Assembly (NCBI RefSeq): GCF_027744825.2
Contig: NC_071334.1
Span: 40,711,437-40,775,436, forward strand
Direction of reading: 5' to 3'
DNA length: 64,000 nt
Origin: Synchiropus splendidus
Taxonomy: Eukaryota > Chordata > Actinopteri > Syngnathiformes > Callionymidae
Shown in pieces: positions 1-11,209 of the stretch. The position numbers and the translations under genes were made by a program. The notes under the pieces are model-generated. The model did not search any database. It had not been told where the DNA came from and was given only the letters and a program-made list of their open reading frames with translations. The number at the start of each line of letters is the position of its first letter. The first letter of the stretch is position 1.

Positions 1-387
1 GCTTCAGAACATGAAATTTTCACCTCCCGCTAAAGCAGAAAGGGTCTTTCTTGTAGTTGCACATCAAAATCTAAGCTGTCTGAAGTGTTTTTCGAAAGTC
101 AACAACATTTTCACGTCTGGCGTTCCGAAACCCACCTTATCTCAGGCTGAAAACGCGTTTTGTGCATTGTGCCATAACTTCTCAGGGAAGCTTCAGAACA
201 TGAAATTTTCACCTCCCACTGTAGCAAAAAGGGTATTTCTAGTAGATGCACATCACATCTAAGCTGTCTGAAGTGTTTTTCGAAAGTTATCAACATTTTT
301 AAGTTTGACGTTCAAAAACCCACCTTATCTCAGACTGAAAACCAGTTTTCTGCATTGTGCCATTACTTATCAGTGATGCTTCAGAAC
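1..387. repeat. Satellite tract A, left part (about 188-bp monomer)
   Basis: Two near-identical monomers start at 1 and 190, and a third starts at 378 and is cut by a hAT insertion. Each contains the landmarks gcttcagaacatgaaatttt, gtctgaagtgtttttcgaaag and gctgaaaacgcgtttt. The array enters from outside the window. Short open frames here are repeat-derived and not genes. The reverse complement of this monomer is recognisable in the tract at 31-35 kb. Confidence 0.9.
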
Positions 388-1419
388 TAGGGCTGGGTAT
401 CGATTCTAATTTCAAGAATCGATTCGATTCCGATTCTCATGACTTAGAATCGATTATCACCATTCAATTCGATTCGATTCGATCCGATCCGATCTCGATT
501 CAGGTTAGTATTTAAACCATTTTCTGAGCTGTTGCCTTAATCACATGACAAGTTACGCAACGTATTAATACTAGTATCATATTGACATTCAACAGGAAAT
601 TAATGAAGGATTGATAGTAAATGATAATAAAGATCCAGACACAGAACGCCAGATGTGACTGCTCATGGGACTGGTGCATTATTACAAATATGACATTAAA
701 AATTCACCCAAAAGATGCTGCTGTTTAATACTAATGCATTTTTATGTCAGACTTGCGTAAGATTGCGAAAATGTCCACGTATCACTTGTAATGTCCACCC
801 TGTCTGCTGACTGAAGCTTACTTTTCACCTTTTCTTTTACTGACTGGTGCATGTTTGGGATAACAGACGTTTGCGAGAAAACGTAACGTAGTGAGGCTCT
901 GTTACTTTCATTAGCCTCCTGTAGCCCTCGTTCTCAACGACGGAAGACGGGCGCATATCTTTGCAAATGAAGCCCGCAATCGCTTCAGTTATTTTGACAG
1001 AGCGTGCAGAATTACCCGGTAGTGGTAAAGTTCGCTCGAGTTTCATATGTTGTGGCCCGGTGGATGGCTTGGATAGGAGCGCTGGGTGATGTCGCGTCAC
1101 GTGACTCGTGAGGTGGGTCGTATTTCCGCTGCACTGCAACACTTCCAATAGCTCCATTAGGCATAACATGCTAATTGCTATGCTTTTGTCGATTTGTTTT
1201 TTGGTTTGGTCGCGTCTGAACGTTGCTAGTGTTGCCACTGTGAGGAGGCATGTTGTTTTGACTTTGGTGTCCCAGGTGCGCGCATGCGCACTTGACCCGG
1301 AGAATATGTGTTAAAACGTAAATTAATTAATCCGATCTTTGGACCTACGAATCGATTTTATGGAATTGATGTACGAATCGATTCAGAATCGGAAAATCGA
1401 TTTTCTGAACACAGCACTA
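388..1419. mobile_element. hAT-superfamily DNA transposon, decayed, in the satellite
   Basis: The ends are imperfect inverted repeats: tagggctgggt on the left and, read on the other strand, tagtgctgtgt on the right. They are followed by sub-terminal runs of the gattcgatt/aatcgat type. The element is flanked by an 8-bp target duplication, ttcagaac at 380-387 and ttcacaac at 1420-1427 (7 of 8 match), the length expected for hAT. Removing it restores the satellite monomer. A transposase fragment lies inside on the minus strand. At 1032 bp it is far too short to be autonomous. Confidence 0.85.
837..1238 (-). pseudogene. hAT (ZBED-type) transposase N-terminal fragment
   Basis: A 133-codon open frame. 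Residues about 36-51 (CSGNTTHLTSHVTRHHP) look like the second half of a BED zinc finger with its spaced histidines. Residues about 84-115 contain ITEAIAGFICKDMRPSSVVE followed by NEGYRRLMKVTEPHY. This matches the conserved region just after the BED finger in ZBED/hAT transposases, which bind the element ends. The catalytic DDE part and the hAT dimerisation domain are absent, so it cannot encode an active transposase. The first finger cysteines are not visible in this frame. Confidence 0.75.
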
Positions 1420-2383
1420 TTCACAACATGAAATTTTCACCTGCCACTATTGCAGAAAGGGTCTTTCTAGTAGTTGCATATCAAATCTAAGCTGTCTGAA
1501 GTGTTTGTCGAAAGTTATCAACATTTTTATGTTTGGCGTTCTATAACCCACCTTATCTCAGGCTGAAAAGGCGTTTTCTGCATTGTGCCATAACTTCTCA
1601 TGGAAGCTTCAGAACATGAAAATTGGACCTCCCACTATTGCAGAAAGGGACTTTCTAGTAGTTGCTCATCAAATCTAAGCTGTCTGAAGTGTTTTTCGAA
1701 AGTTAACAACATTTCTATGATTGGCTTTCCGAAACCCACCTTCTCTTCGACTGAAAACGCGTGTTCTGCATTGTCTCACAACTTCTCAGGGAAGCATCAG
1801 AACATGAAGATTTCACCTCCCACCGTAGCAGAAAGGGTCTTTCTAGTAGTTGCATATCACATCTAAGCTGTCTGAAGTGTTTGTCGAAAGTTATCAACAT
1901 TTTTATGTTTGGCGTTCCGAAACCCACCTTATCTCAGGCTGAAAACGCGTTTTCTGCATTGAGCCACCACTTTTCTGGGAAGCTTTAGAACATTACATTT
2001 TCACCTCCGACTAAAGCAGAAAAGGTCTTTCTGGTAGTTGCACATAAAATCTAAGCCGTCTCAAGTGTTTTTCAGAAGTTATCAGCATTTCTATGTTTGG
2101 CTTTCCGAAACCCACCTTATCTTAGGCTGAAAACGCGTTTTCTGCATTGTGTCACAACTTCTCAGGGAAGCTTCAGAACATGAACATTTCACCTCCCATT
2201 ATAGCAGAAAGGGTCTTTCTAGTAGTTGCACTTCAAATCTAAGCTGTCTGAAGTGTTTTTCGAAAGTTATCAACATTTTATGTTTGGCGTTCTGAAACCC
2301 ACCTTATCTTAGGATTAAAACGCGTTTTCTGCATTGTGCCATAACTTCTCAGGGAAGCTTCAGAACATGAAATTTTCACCACC
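1420..2383. repeat. Satellite tract A, right part (about five monomers)
   Basis: The 188-bp satellite continues in the same orientation; landmark gtctgaagtgtt recurs near 1494, 1683, 1871, 2058 (as gtctcaagtgtt) and 2246. All copies are one monomer type, unlike the alternating types at 31-35 kb. The array stops at about 2383, where gypsy-element leader sequence begins. Confidence 0.9.
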
Positions 2384-2438
2384 CAACCGGTAACTGTCGG
2401 CAAAGTTTTTGTGTATTTTGTTCATCATAGCGAGAATC

Positions 2439-2834
2439 ATGGCGGCTACTGCGGGTACAGTGACGCCTTTCGATGCTGGTTCGCATTCATGGGAGGACTA
2501 TTGTGAAATTTTGTAAAATTTTTTCATCGCGAACGGCGTTGAAGATGAGGATAAACCGCGCGCGGTGTTGCTCAGTAGTGACAGCGCCCAGGCATATGCG
2601 CTGATGAGGAACATGTTGAGTCCGGAAAAACCACGGGATCGTTCGTATGCTGAACTGGTCATCCTTTTGAGGAATCATTTCCAAGAACTGGACATTCCTA
2701 GAGTAGAGCCGATAAAAAAAGTGTTGAGGGTCAATGGAAAGAAGGTGGTTTTTGAGGTAGACACCGGCTGCGGATGCACTATTATGGCTCAACAGATGGT
2801 TGACATGTTAGCGAAAAACAGAACTAACACTTAA
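2439..2834 (+). pseudogene. Gypsy gag N-terminus fused by deletion to protease
   Basis: The ATG at 2439 follows a short leader. The frame reads MAATAGTVTPFDAGSHSWED and hits a stop near 2514, then stays open from 2565 with gag-like helices (SYAELVILLRNHF). From about 2725 it becomes a retropepsin active-site segment (FEVDTGCGCTIM, with DTG). Gag and protease lie far too close together, so the rest of gag, including any zinc knuckle, has been deleted. Not functional. Confidence 0.7.
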
Positions 2835-2842
2835 CTAGTGGA

Positions 2843-3233
2843 TTGCAAGATAAAGTTAAAAACATATGGAGGTCATCAGGTTCCAGTGGTGGAGGTCTTT
2901 TTATATATAAACGTCTGCCTTTTGGAGTAAGCTCCTGTCCTGCTATTTTCCAACGCACCATGGAGAATGTACTCCAAGTTATGGCAAATGTGGCAGTGTA
3001 TTTAGACGACATTATATTGAGAGGAAGAAATGACACCTCTCTTCTGCAAACACTCAACGAAGTGCTGCAGAGGTTGGAGGATAAAGGGCTGTGGTTGAAA
3101 CGGAGCAAGTGTCAGTTCATGGAAAACAAAGTAACATTATTGGGTCATCAGGTGGACAGGACAGGCCTGCATCCAATGCCAGCTAAGGTCAAAGCAATCC
3201 AGGAAGCTCTGGTAGCACGTTCTGTGAGTGTAC
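2843..3233 (+). pseudogene. Gypsy reverse transcriptase, palm segment
   Basis: The frame contains FGVSSCPAIFQRTMENVL followed by the catalytic box VAVYLDDIIL (YLDD) and then GHQVDRTGLHPMPAKVKAI, the usual order in gypsy RT. The reading frame is cut at the TTAA (3234-3237) where piggyBac inserted and resumes at about 4659. Confidence 0.85.
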
Positions 3234-3237
3234 TTAA

Positions 3238-4654
3238 CCCTCGTATTATGTTGAAAAAAAATTACATTGATTCTGTTGGGGGTCATTTTGACGCATACTG
3301 TGTAAATCCACTCAAAACAGTCAAAAAAAAAGATTGAACCAATAACATCGTCATTTTAGATTATATAAACATTTGTAAAAGAGACACAGAACACAAAACA
3401 GGTACTTGTTTTACTCTCATCTCGGGACGGACAGATCTGGCATCTTTTCCGTTTCTTCACACCTGTATCCAGTGCATCCATTGCAGATTGGTTGGGTGAT
3501 GTGAGCTTGACCTTTTCGATGACAGCGGCAGCTGCTGGGAATCGAGGTGGCCTGGCTCGACTCTGCATCTTGGGAGTGACAAGTGCTTTGCCAAGTTCTT
3601 CCAGGAGAAGCCGACGTCGGTACAGTTTGCTGGCATTCACCTGCTGGTTGATTTCAGTCCATGGGACATACGCATTGTAAGCAGACAAATCCATGATGTT
3701 GTAGAAAATCACCAAGGGCCAATGGGCAGTCTTGCGCTGGCAGCTGTATGTTGCTGTGACTCTGTCCAGATTGTCAACTCCTTTTTTGGTGGAGTTGTAG
3801 TCCAGGATCATTTGTGGCTTCATGTCTTCTCTTGTGCTTAGAGATGCAACTCTGTGCATTTTGCTCATTACAAGAACATTCTTGTTTGTCTTTGGGCAGT
3901 ATGAAACAACTGTTGCTTTGTCACTGAAAGCAATTATTGAGGAATGCAGAGGTCTGCCCTGCACCTTCAGAATTTCCTTGGGAAGGTCTGGCTTATTTCT
4001 TCTGACTGTTCCCGCTGTTCAGCTTTCTCCTCTGAAGTTCATTTCCAAGGGGATAGGATGTAAATGTAAATGTGACGTCACATGTGATGTTATGACCTTC
4101 CAGCCCTTCACTCATCTCCAGCACCACACACATCCCCTGATTCTTCTCGGGTGGATAGCCAGATTTTGCATCGCAGGGCCACCCATATTTTGATGCCATA
4201 CTTGGCGGGCTTGTTGGGCATGTACTGTAAACCCTCTGTAGCTCATTTTTGGTGTGTTTGTCAAAAAGAATACATGAGAACACTGACAAGAAGAAGGGAG
4301 AGAAAGTTTCTCCTCTACACACAGCTGGTTCAAATGGCTATTCAGAGGCAATGAAAATACACATAGCCTGGCAGTCTAAATAGGTATATCAAAGAGACGT
4401 GTTTATTTTTGGTCTAAACGGCCACTTACCCACATTAAAGAATCCGGGTCAAAATGACCCGCAATATCATCTTTGTATACAAACTCTATACAGACATGTC
4501 ACTAGACATCAAAGTGTCCAGATTTTACACACCTGTTCATGACCCATGATGAGGAAAAGTCACAAAATTTCAAGAAGAAAAAGTAAGAATAACCACTACT
4601 TTTTTTTAACACAAAAACGGATATGGGTCATTGACCCTTAGCATAATACGAGGG
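3238..4654 (-). mobile_element. piggyBac-type DNA transposon in the gypsy RT
   Basis: The terminal inverted repeats are perfect over 13 bp: ccctcgtattatg at 3238-3250 and its complement at 4642-4654. The left flank is TTAA (3234-3237), the invariant piggyBac target; the right flank has drifted to TGAA. Sub-terminal ggtcattttgac and gggtcaaaatgaccc motifs are also present. The element carries a broken transposase on the minus strand, and the gypsy RT resumes directly after it. Confidence 0.9.
3356..4260 (-). pseudogene. piggyBac transposase (PGBD-like), C-terminal half, frameshifted
   Basis: The longest frame (3356-3964, 202 codons) contains KPQMILDYNSTKKGVDNLDR and TYSCQRKTAHWPLVIFYNI, a hallmark of the PGBD4-like catalytic domain. 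It ends in a cysteine-rich tail starting KRCQIC. Upstream, in another frame (3993-4322), WPCDAKSGYP and HNITCDVTF precede TSYPLGNELQRRKL, the expected preceding segment. At least one frameshift lies near 3970-3990, and the N-terminal third including the first catalytic aspartate is missing. Inactive. Confidence 0.85.
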
Positions 4655-4658
4655 TGAA

Positions 4659-5458
4659 AGCTTTTGTAGGTCTGCTAAACTTTTATAACAAATTCTTGCC
4701 GAACTTGTCTACTGTGCTGGCTCCATTACACAAGTTACTGAGGAAAGATGAGAAATGGAGGTGGGAGATTGAGGAAGAAGAGGCTTTTTAACAGGCAAAG
4801 AAGTTACGACAAAGCAGTCAAGTGTTGGTTCATTACGATGAACAAAAAGAACTGGTACTGTCATGTGATACCTCACCTTATGGGGTGGGGGCAGTCTTGG
4901 CACACAGGCTGGAAGGGGGAGCAGAAAAGCCTATTGGTTATGCCAGTTGATGAAAAAAAACATCCGGTGATTCTCTGGAAACCAAACTGAGTAGAGCTTT
5001 ATTCAGTTATTGGATTACTTCACAGTCAACCACAGGACTGTCTCCTGCAGAAATGTTGATGGGGAGGAAATTGAGGTGCATGTTGTATCTGATACACCCA
5101 AATATGAAGAAGAAAATGGAACTGAAACAGGCAAACCAGAAAGTTCAGCATGATCAACATGCTCAGTTCAGAAGTTTACAGACAGGTGACCGGGTGTTCA
5201 CGATTAACTATGGTTATGGGCCTAAGTGGGTTAATACAGGAATGCACAGGACCAGTCGCTTACACAGTGGCGCTGGGAAATGGGAAAACTGTAAGAAGAC
5301 ATGGAGACCAGGTTTTCAGTCGGTCCATTTTAACAGGACAGAGACCCGCGCCCACTGTGGAGGATGTCGAAGTGGAGAATCCACTTGGGGTTGGGATCTC
5401 ACTGGAGACTGAGACAAGTGAAGGGAACAGTGAAGAAGTCAGTGTAAAACAAAACTGA
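4659..5458 (+). pseudogene. Gypsy RT thumb/RNase H fragment and integrase C-terminus
   Basis: From 4687 the sequence reads as an RT connection segment (NKFLPNLSTVLAPLHKLLRK) across frames. An RNase H start follows (about 4850-4945) before the frame breaks. After a deletion near 4985-5025, the end of integrase appears (SPAEMLMGRKLRCML at about 5040-5085, then QTGDRVFTINYGYGPKW and GPVAYTVALGNGKTVRRH). The integrase catalytic core is gone. Confidence 0.75.
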
Positions 5459-5785
5459 CAGACAGTGACCTGGTAGGCTCACCGTCTCAAGGAAGAGTAT
5501 GACCAAAAAGGACCAGGAATCCCCCAGTGTATCTGAAAGACTATGTTCAAAAAGTGGAAGAGGAGTTTTGGTCCAAGGTGCTTGCTATTTTCTTATTCTT
5601 TAGCGTAAAGAGGCATGTTTTTGTTTTGTTTTGTTTTGGGTTAGTCGTTTAAGTTCCATTCTATTTTATGACTATTTTTTTTTGTTTAATTAAGTTTTAG
5701 ACTTGCCTAAGTATTTATGGTGGTTTTGGGGACATGGGTTTTGGGAGAGAAGTTGGAAGACGTGAATAATTTGAGGGGCAGGAGA

Positions 5786-5942
5786 TGTTATCTTGTGTCA
5801 TGGGCTTATTTGGGGTCACAACTTGGGGGCGCTCTTGTTATGTTGCCGCGTCATCATCCGGTTTGTTGGAAGTTGGAACCGTGAATAAAACCTGCTGTGT
5901 TGATACCTCCTGTGTGTTTACCTTTCTGCTTCAGCTATCACA
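5786..5942 (+). repeat. Gypsy 3' LTR
   Basis: It begins TGTTATCTTG directly after a purine-rich tract (about 5772-5785), ends ATCACA, and contains a poly(A) signal aataaa near 5884. It is short (157 bp). With no partner LTR in the window, its right boundary rests on the TG...CA convention. Confidence 0.6.
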
Positions 5943-6665
5943 GGACGTGTCTCTTCAAACCCACTTGGGAGAACGAATCAAATGTCCCGACCATCATTGA
6001 GCAGTGTCGCCAGGTTCGCAGACAGGACCCCAGGCTACCAGGCCGGGAGGAGCGCTCGAGGCCGAGGCGCTGGAAGGAGCGAATTCAATACGGAAAAAAA
6101 AAAAGGAAAAAATTTCCTCCGGTCAGCCGACTGCCCCAGGAGAAGCTTAAATCCGCTCCTGCGCGGATGCGACAAGTCTCTGCCGTGACTGCGACGAGAC
6201 CTCAGTCCTACCTGAAGTTTCCGTGTTCCAGATGAGCCGCTCCGCACCTCTTCAAGTCTCAAGCTTCTTGGCTTGGTGTGCCAGATTCGCCGACTCCGGC
6301 GGCGCATGTGACCGGTAAGAATTTACAGGCAGACGGAGACACTGCAGTTTACCGGATGAAGTCTGACATGCCTTGGTGCTCGACTGAAGCTAAACGGCGT
6401 TGCTCCCGTGAATAGGAGGATGTCGGCATCACTAGCTATGAAAGACCGGTGCGTCAGGACGCGTGACAATCGTTCTCCCCTGACTGCGATGAGACCTCAG
6501 TCCTGCCTGAAGTTTTCATGGTCCAGACGAGGCGCTCCGCTCGTCTTCAGGTCTCAAGCTTCTTCTCTTGATGTGCCAGATGCGCCAGCTCCGGCTGTAA
6601 TTTCACAATTACATTTTGCGGAGTGCCCTGGCACTTCCAGTGAAGTAGAAAGGCTCGTGTAATAT
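5943..6665. other. GC-rich duplicated spacer before the DIRS-like block
   Basis: A partial tandem duplication of about 300 bp is visible: segments 6185-6310 and 6481-6600 share gagacctcagtcct and tctcaagcttctt. Short frames at 5982 and 6408 have no recognisable domain. It is probably the 5' end of the DIRS-like repeat, but nothing conserved proves it. Confidence 0.4.
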
Positions 6666-8779
6666 CCCTAGAATATGTTTGTGTCCAGCTGTCCCTGCAG
6701 CCTGCCTCCCTCCCAAACAGTCCTGCAGCAGGGGGCAGAAATTATGAGCGGACTTCCGATCCTGGTGCGTCTCCTCAAAGCGTGGCTACTTCAAGGCTAG
6801 CAGGCAGTCCTCTGCCCCCCGAAGTGCAGTTCACTATTCGAAGCGCTATAGCAACCCCAACATTCAAAGCATATAATGCCAAAAGGGTGTGGACTGCCGT
6901 CTGTTGGGTAAACATCCACTGCTCGTCCAATTCAATCCGGACTATTCCTGGCGCAGTTCTGACACTCCACTGGCACTAGGACCGCACGTGGTCAGGTACG
7001 GAGCCTACTGGCAGGTGGAAGGTTTGGATTTGCAGCGGCGTTCCCTCTCACTCAGCCGTCATGCTCAATGCGTGATGCGCTCGCCCCACCGCCCCGGGGG
7101 AACACCGTCGTCGCTGGTCAAAAGGGCCGGGTAGAGCCCAGCCGTCCGGATCATAGCCGCCCTGATCATCGCTGCACCTCTTGGAGAGACCAGTCGGCTG
7201 CTCTCATCTCTGCTCCCTCCAAAACCGTAGGAAGAAAACTTTGTATCTAAAAGTATGCATCTAAACCAAAGTGTTACTTGAATAAAAATAAGATGCACTA
7301 TTTTGGTATCGGGTCCCGCCAAGTTGTCTTCCGGTTCCAGTTCCAGTCAGTGCGAACTCGAGTGGCAGCTCTCCGGCTTCAAAAATGTGTTTTTGGTTGA
7401 CATCAGGAGACCAAGCAGTATAGTAACGGTCTCTCTGCCTCCTTATCCCTCAGGCCAGAACTGTGCCTGGGGAAGTTTCTGGAGCCAGTGAGTTTAGTTT
7501 TTCCTCAATTTCGCCACAATAAGAAGCATAGGCGTCAAAGAACTCTCTCTTGTCTCTCAACAAATCCCGGTTCCAGCCAAAGGTCAGGAGAGTTTCAACT
7601 CTGGCATTAACTCTTATTATTCCGCAGACTCACCAGTTTCCAGCAGATTTTGGAGATTCAACAGTCCGTCGGCGTGGTGCTCTGCTCGCGGCGCCTCCTC
7701 GACACACAGGCGCCGCCCGGAGGGAACAGCCGTATAATAGCCGCGCTGATCCTCTTGGAGAGACCAGTTGGCTGCTCTCACCTCTGCTCTCTCCAAAAGC
7801 GTAGGAAGAACTTTGTATCTAAAACTATGCATCTAAACCAAAGTCTAACTTGAATAAAAAATAAGATGCATTACTTTGGTATCGGGCCTGTTTCTTCTCT
7901 GCCCAAAATTAGGGTTTATCACCCGCCAAGTTTTCTACTGGTTCCAGTCAGTGTGAACTCACGCTTCAAAAATTTGTTTTTGTTTGACATGATCTCAGGA
8001 AACAGAGCAGTATAGTAACGGTCTCTCTCCCTTTTTATCCCTGACGACAGAACTGTCCCTGGGGAAGTTTCAGTTTGTTTTTCTTCAGCTTCGCCAAAAT
8101 AAGAAGCATAGGTGTCAAATAACTCTATCCCGTCTCTCAACTGATCCCTGTTCCAGCCGAAAGTTGGGAGAGTTTCAATTCTGCCATTAACTCTTTTTAT
8201 TCCTCAGACTCGGCAGTTTCCAGCACGGGTCGCCACAGGACCATGAAAGCCACCACTTCAGAGGATCACACAATAGGCGCTGCGTGCCAGACCTGTTCTG
8301 ATGTGATGTCTGTCTGTGATTCTGTTCTCTGCAGAAAAACAGACTCGCTTTTGTCAGCTGGGGAAGTAGGGTCCCAAACTCTCCTAAGATTGAGACTCGA
8401 GGGACCGGCTCAATCTGTACGCTGAAAAGCGCACTCCCAGTCAGAGTCCCAGTCCCAGACAGAGCACGACGTTCGTGGGGGTCATGCTGGACTCAGTCTG
8501 GACTCAGAAGGCCTCCTGTTTGCCCATCCTCCTCCTTGCCTTCTTCTTTCTCTGATGAGGAGAATTCAGCTGCCGAGAGTCAGAAAGATTCTCGTGGCTC
8601 CAGACAGCTCCAGCTGGTATCCAGAGATGTGTCAAATCCGGATCAAAGGGCCCTGGGAGTTCACTCCATCGAGGTCAGCGCTTCTGCAAGCATCAGGAAC
8701 CCCGAGGGCTCCCCCAATACTAGGACGACCCCTCAAGGTTTGGCTTCACCAGGGTTAACACTCAGTCACATGTCCCCTG

Positions 8780-9600
8780 ATGTCCAATAGACTATTCAGA
8801 ACGCTAAAGCTCCGTCAACCCTCAGAGCATACAATGCTAATTCGACAATTTTTTTTTCCCGGTGGTGTGGTACCCAGTCAGCCTGCCCAGAATCGGCCCC
8901 TGTTTCTCTAATCCTCTATTTTCTCCTTCATCTGGTTAACAAAGGTCGGAGCAGAGCTACATTACGGGGTTCATTTAGCAGCCCTTTCCATGCCAGACAA
9001 TGGTCCGGACAGCCACCCCGTCGGCGAGCATCGTCTAGTGAGCCGTTTCATCAGAGGTGTGAAAAGGCTTAGAGCAACCTCAAGACCTTTATGTCACTAC
9101 TGGTACCTGCAGCTGGTACTCAATTCACTGTCCGAAACCCCTTTTGAGCCACTTGATCAGGCCTCCCAGGAGCTAGTATGAGTTAGCAGCACGAGGAGCA
9201 TGAGCGTTTGCGCAAAATGTGTCCGGTTAGAACGCTAAAAGCTAAACTGTTTTGAGTCCCACCCTTCAGAAAGACAGACAGTCTGTTGGTGGCTCTCGCA
9301 GGTGATAATAAGGGGCAGGCACTGTCCGTTCACAGGTTGTCACATTGGCTTAGAATTGCCATGATGAAAGCCTATGAGACAGTGGGAAAACAGTCACAGG
9401 AATCCCTGAGAGCACAGTCAACCTGAGGCCAGGCAACATCTGTGGCTGCTTTCAAGGGAGTATCTCTGTCAGAAATCTGCCAGGCAGCTTCTTGGTCATC
9501 AATCTCTACTTTTGCTGACCACTATTTTTCTGATGTGTCGGCATCCTCCTTCCCTCTTGTCTTTCTGTCTTCAGGAGCAGCCGAACCCTGCGACCAGTAA
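8780..9600 (+). pseudogene. DIRS-like tyrosine recombinase, first copy
   Basis: The N-terminal part (about 8790-9180) reads NAKAPSTLRAYNAN across frames, then VGEHRLVSRFIRGVKRLR and ETPFEPLDQASQELV, the SAM-like core-binding region of DIRS recombinases. The C-terminal part (about 9305-9600) has LSVHRLSHWLRIAM, then RAQSTRGQATS and a terminal ASWSSISTFADHY. The expected His of the H-x-x-R box is Gln here (AQSTR). Several stops and frameshifts intervene. The enzyme would join circular cDNA into the genome; this copy is dead. Confidence 0.65.
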
Positions 9601-9785
9601 GCCCTCATTCACAGCACTGGCTCGGGGACACCAGTATCTGCTTCATTACAGTGCTGTGGAGTGTGCAGCGTGCCGAGATCCACAGGATTCCTGCATCACT
9701 GTCTGTTCATTTGTGAATAAACTCCCTCTTTCTTGCTCACCTCAGACTAGAACCCTGACTGTAGCTGCTCAGTAAATATTTTCTC

Positions 9786-10005
9786 TCTCTGTATGGAGGA
9801 TTGTTAATGCCACTATCTATTTCAGCCGTATAGTGGCTAAAAGAGGGCAACACAGTTCCTGCTGATCCAGAGTGTACACTCCATATATGAGGGGTTGTTA
9901 ATGCCACTTCTATTTCAGCTTAAGGTGGCAAAGGCGAGGCAGCAGCTCCTGCCACCCAGAGTGTAAAACTACACCCCATGTATGAGGGGTTGTTAATGCT
10001 ACATC
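9786..10005. repeat. Tandem repeat, about 95-bp unit, three copies
   Basis: The motif tatgaggggttgttaatg (with variants) recurs at about 9791, 9886 and 9979 and ends each unit. It lies just after the first YR copy, where DIRS elements carry terminal or internal complementary repeats. A related tgtatgaagggttattggtg occurs near 11396, after the second YR copy. Confidence 0.7.
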
Positions 10006-10025
10006 TTCACAACCCATTCATTCAT

Positions 10026-10320
10026 TCATTCAGGCTGGATAGACCCCAGGCGTGACGGTGGCGCAGCAACTCTCATAGACAGGTCCGGTGTGAGGCCCTG
10101 GCCATCCGAGATATCGACAATACTCTGGGCACACCACCTTCCGTCATACCGAAGCAACATCGCCCTTGACATTGCAGGCGGTTTCGTGCAGCAAAATGTG
10201 GATCTCCTTGACGGCCGTCTGGCAAAGGAGCTGGCGGTGCCAGTCAGACGTCCGGTATGGACAGCCATGGTAATTCCCCATGGTTCTCAGGTCAGGCCAC
10301 ATTGCAAGACTGGCGGTTAA
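10026..10320. other. Module shared with 37950-38100, identity unknown
   Basis: The segment around 10170-10320 (gcaggcggttt, tctccttgacggccgtctgg, gtccggtatggac) is nearly identical to 37950-38100. In both blocks it is followed by the second YR copy. An 80-codon minus frame (10026-10268) and a plus frame over the same DNA show no domain I recognise. Confidence 0.5.
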
Positions 10321-10509
10321 GCTTTGTGGTCAAGATGACATTATAGGTGTTCCAGAGTCCCGGGAGGTGTTCTGGAGTACACACACGAGGGTGTGCTGCA
10401 ACCTGTTCAAGTCCTGCAAACAGTCCTGCATCAGTGGGCAGAAATTATGAGGGGCCGTCCCCTCAAAGCATGGCTACTTCAAGGCTAGCAGGCAGTCCTC
10501 TGCCTCCGA

Positions 10510-11150
10510 GGTGCAGTTCACTATTCGAAATGCTAAATCACCCGCAACACTCAAAGCATATAATGCTCAATGGGTGTGGACTGCTGTCCGTTGGGTAAAC
10601 ATCCACTGCTAGTCCAGTTCTTGCAGGGATCTCGAAGACTCAGACCCACTTCCAGATGCATCTGCCCCGATTTGGATCTTCAATTGTCATTAAAGTCTCT
10701 CTCTGAAGCTCTCTTCGAGCCACTTGATCAGACAGCTTTGGAGCTGGTGGCAGACAAAGCAGCTCTCCTCCTGGTCCTGGCCTCCATCAGGAGGGTTTGG
10801 ACAACTATGGGCCTTCTCGATTAGTCGTTTTTCCCAAATTTCTTTGTGCCTCTTCTGAGGTCACAAATTTTTTGGTGAAGGCTTTCTGTCTTAGCTTACA
10901 AGGTGTGGCCCATGAGGGCACTGAGAGCTAGCCTGAATGGAGTCAAGGAAAACAGGAAAACAAATGAGCTGTGGATGGCTCTGGCAGGTGGTGAAAAGGG
11001 GCAACATCGATAGCAGCCTTCAGAGGAGTTTCTTTGGCAGAAACCTACCAAGCAGCCTCCGGGACCTCCGCCTCAACTTTTGCAGATTTCTTTTTGTCTG
11101 ACGTAGCAGCTTCTTCTTTGCCTCACGTTGTCCTGTTAACAGGTGCTTCC
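10510..11150 (+). pseudogene. DIRS-like tyrosine recombinase, second copy (fragment)
   Basis: The pieces in order are VQFTIRNAKSPATLKAYNA, AVRWVNIHC, ETLFEPLDQ-like, then WMALAGGEKGQ (about 10970) and a C-terminal PPGPPPQLLQISFCLT segment. The last is the shifted frame of a 'QAASW..STFADF' ending seen intact at 38.9 kb. It is closely related to 38300-38960. Frameshifts and stops are scattered through it. Confidence 0.6.
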
Positions 11151-11209
11151 AGCAGCTCTGGCCAATAGATAAAAGAATCATTCTCTTCCGCAGCGCTTCG
11201 TCATGGGCC

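Larger units (their letters stand above)
2384..5942 (+). mobile_element. Ty3/gypsy LTR retrotransposon, 5'-truncated, with nested piggyBac
   Basis: Pieces occur in the expected order: gag, protease, reverse transcriptase, RNase H, integrase C-terminus, a purine-rich tract (gaggggcaggaga) and a 3' LTR. No 5' LTR is present; satellite sequence abuts the leader just before the gag start. The internal part has large deletions (gag to protease near 2705, RNase H to integrase near 5000). A piggyBac element sits in the RT at 3238-4654. The protein fragments resemble the gypsy lineage often annotated as K02A2.6-like in fish. Confidence 0.8.
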
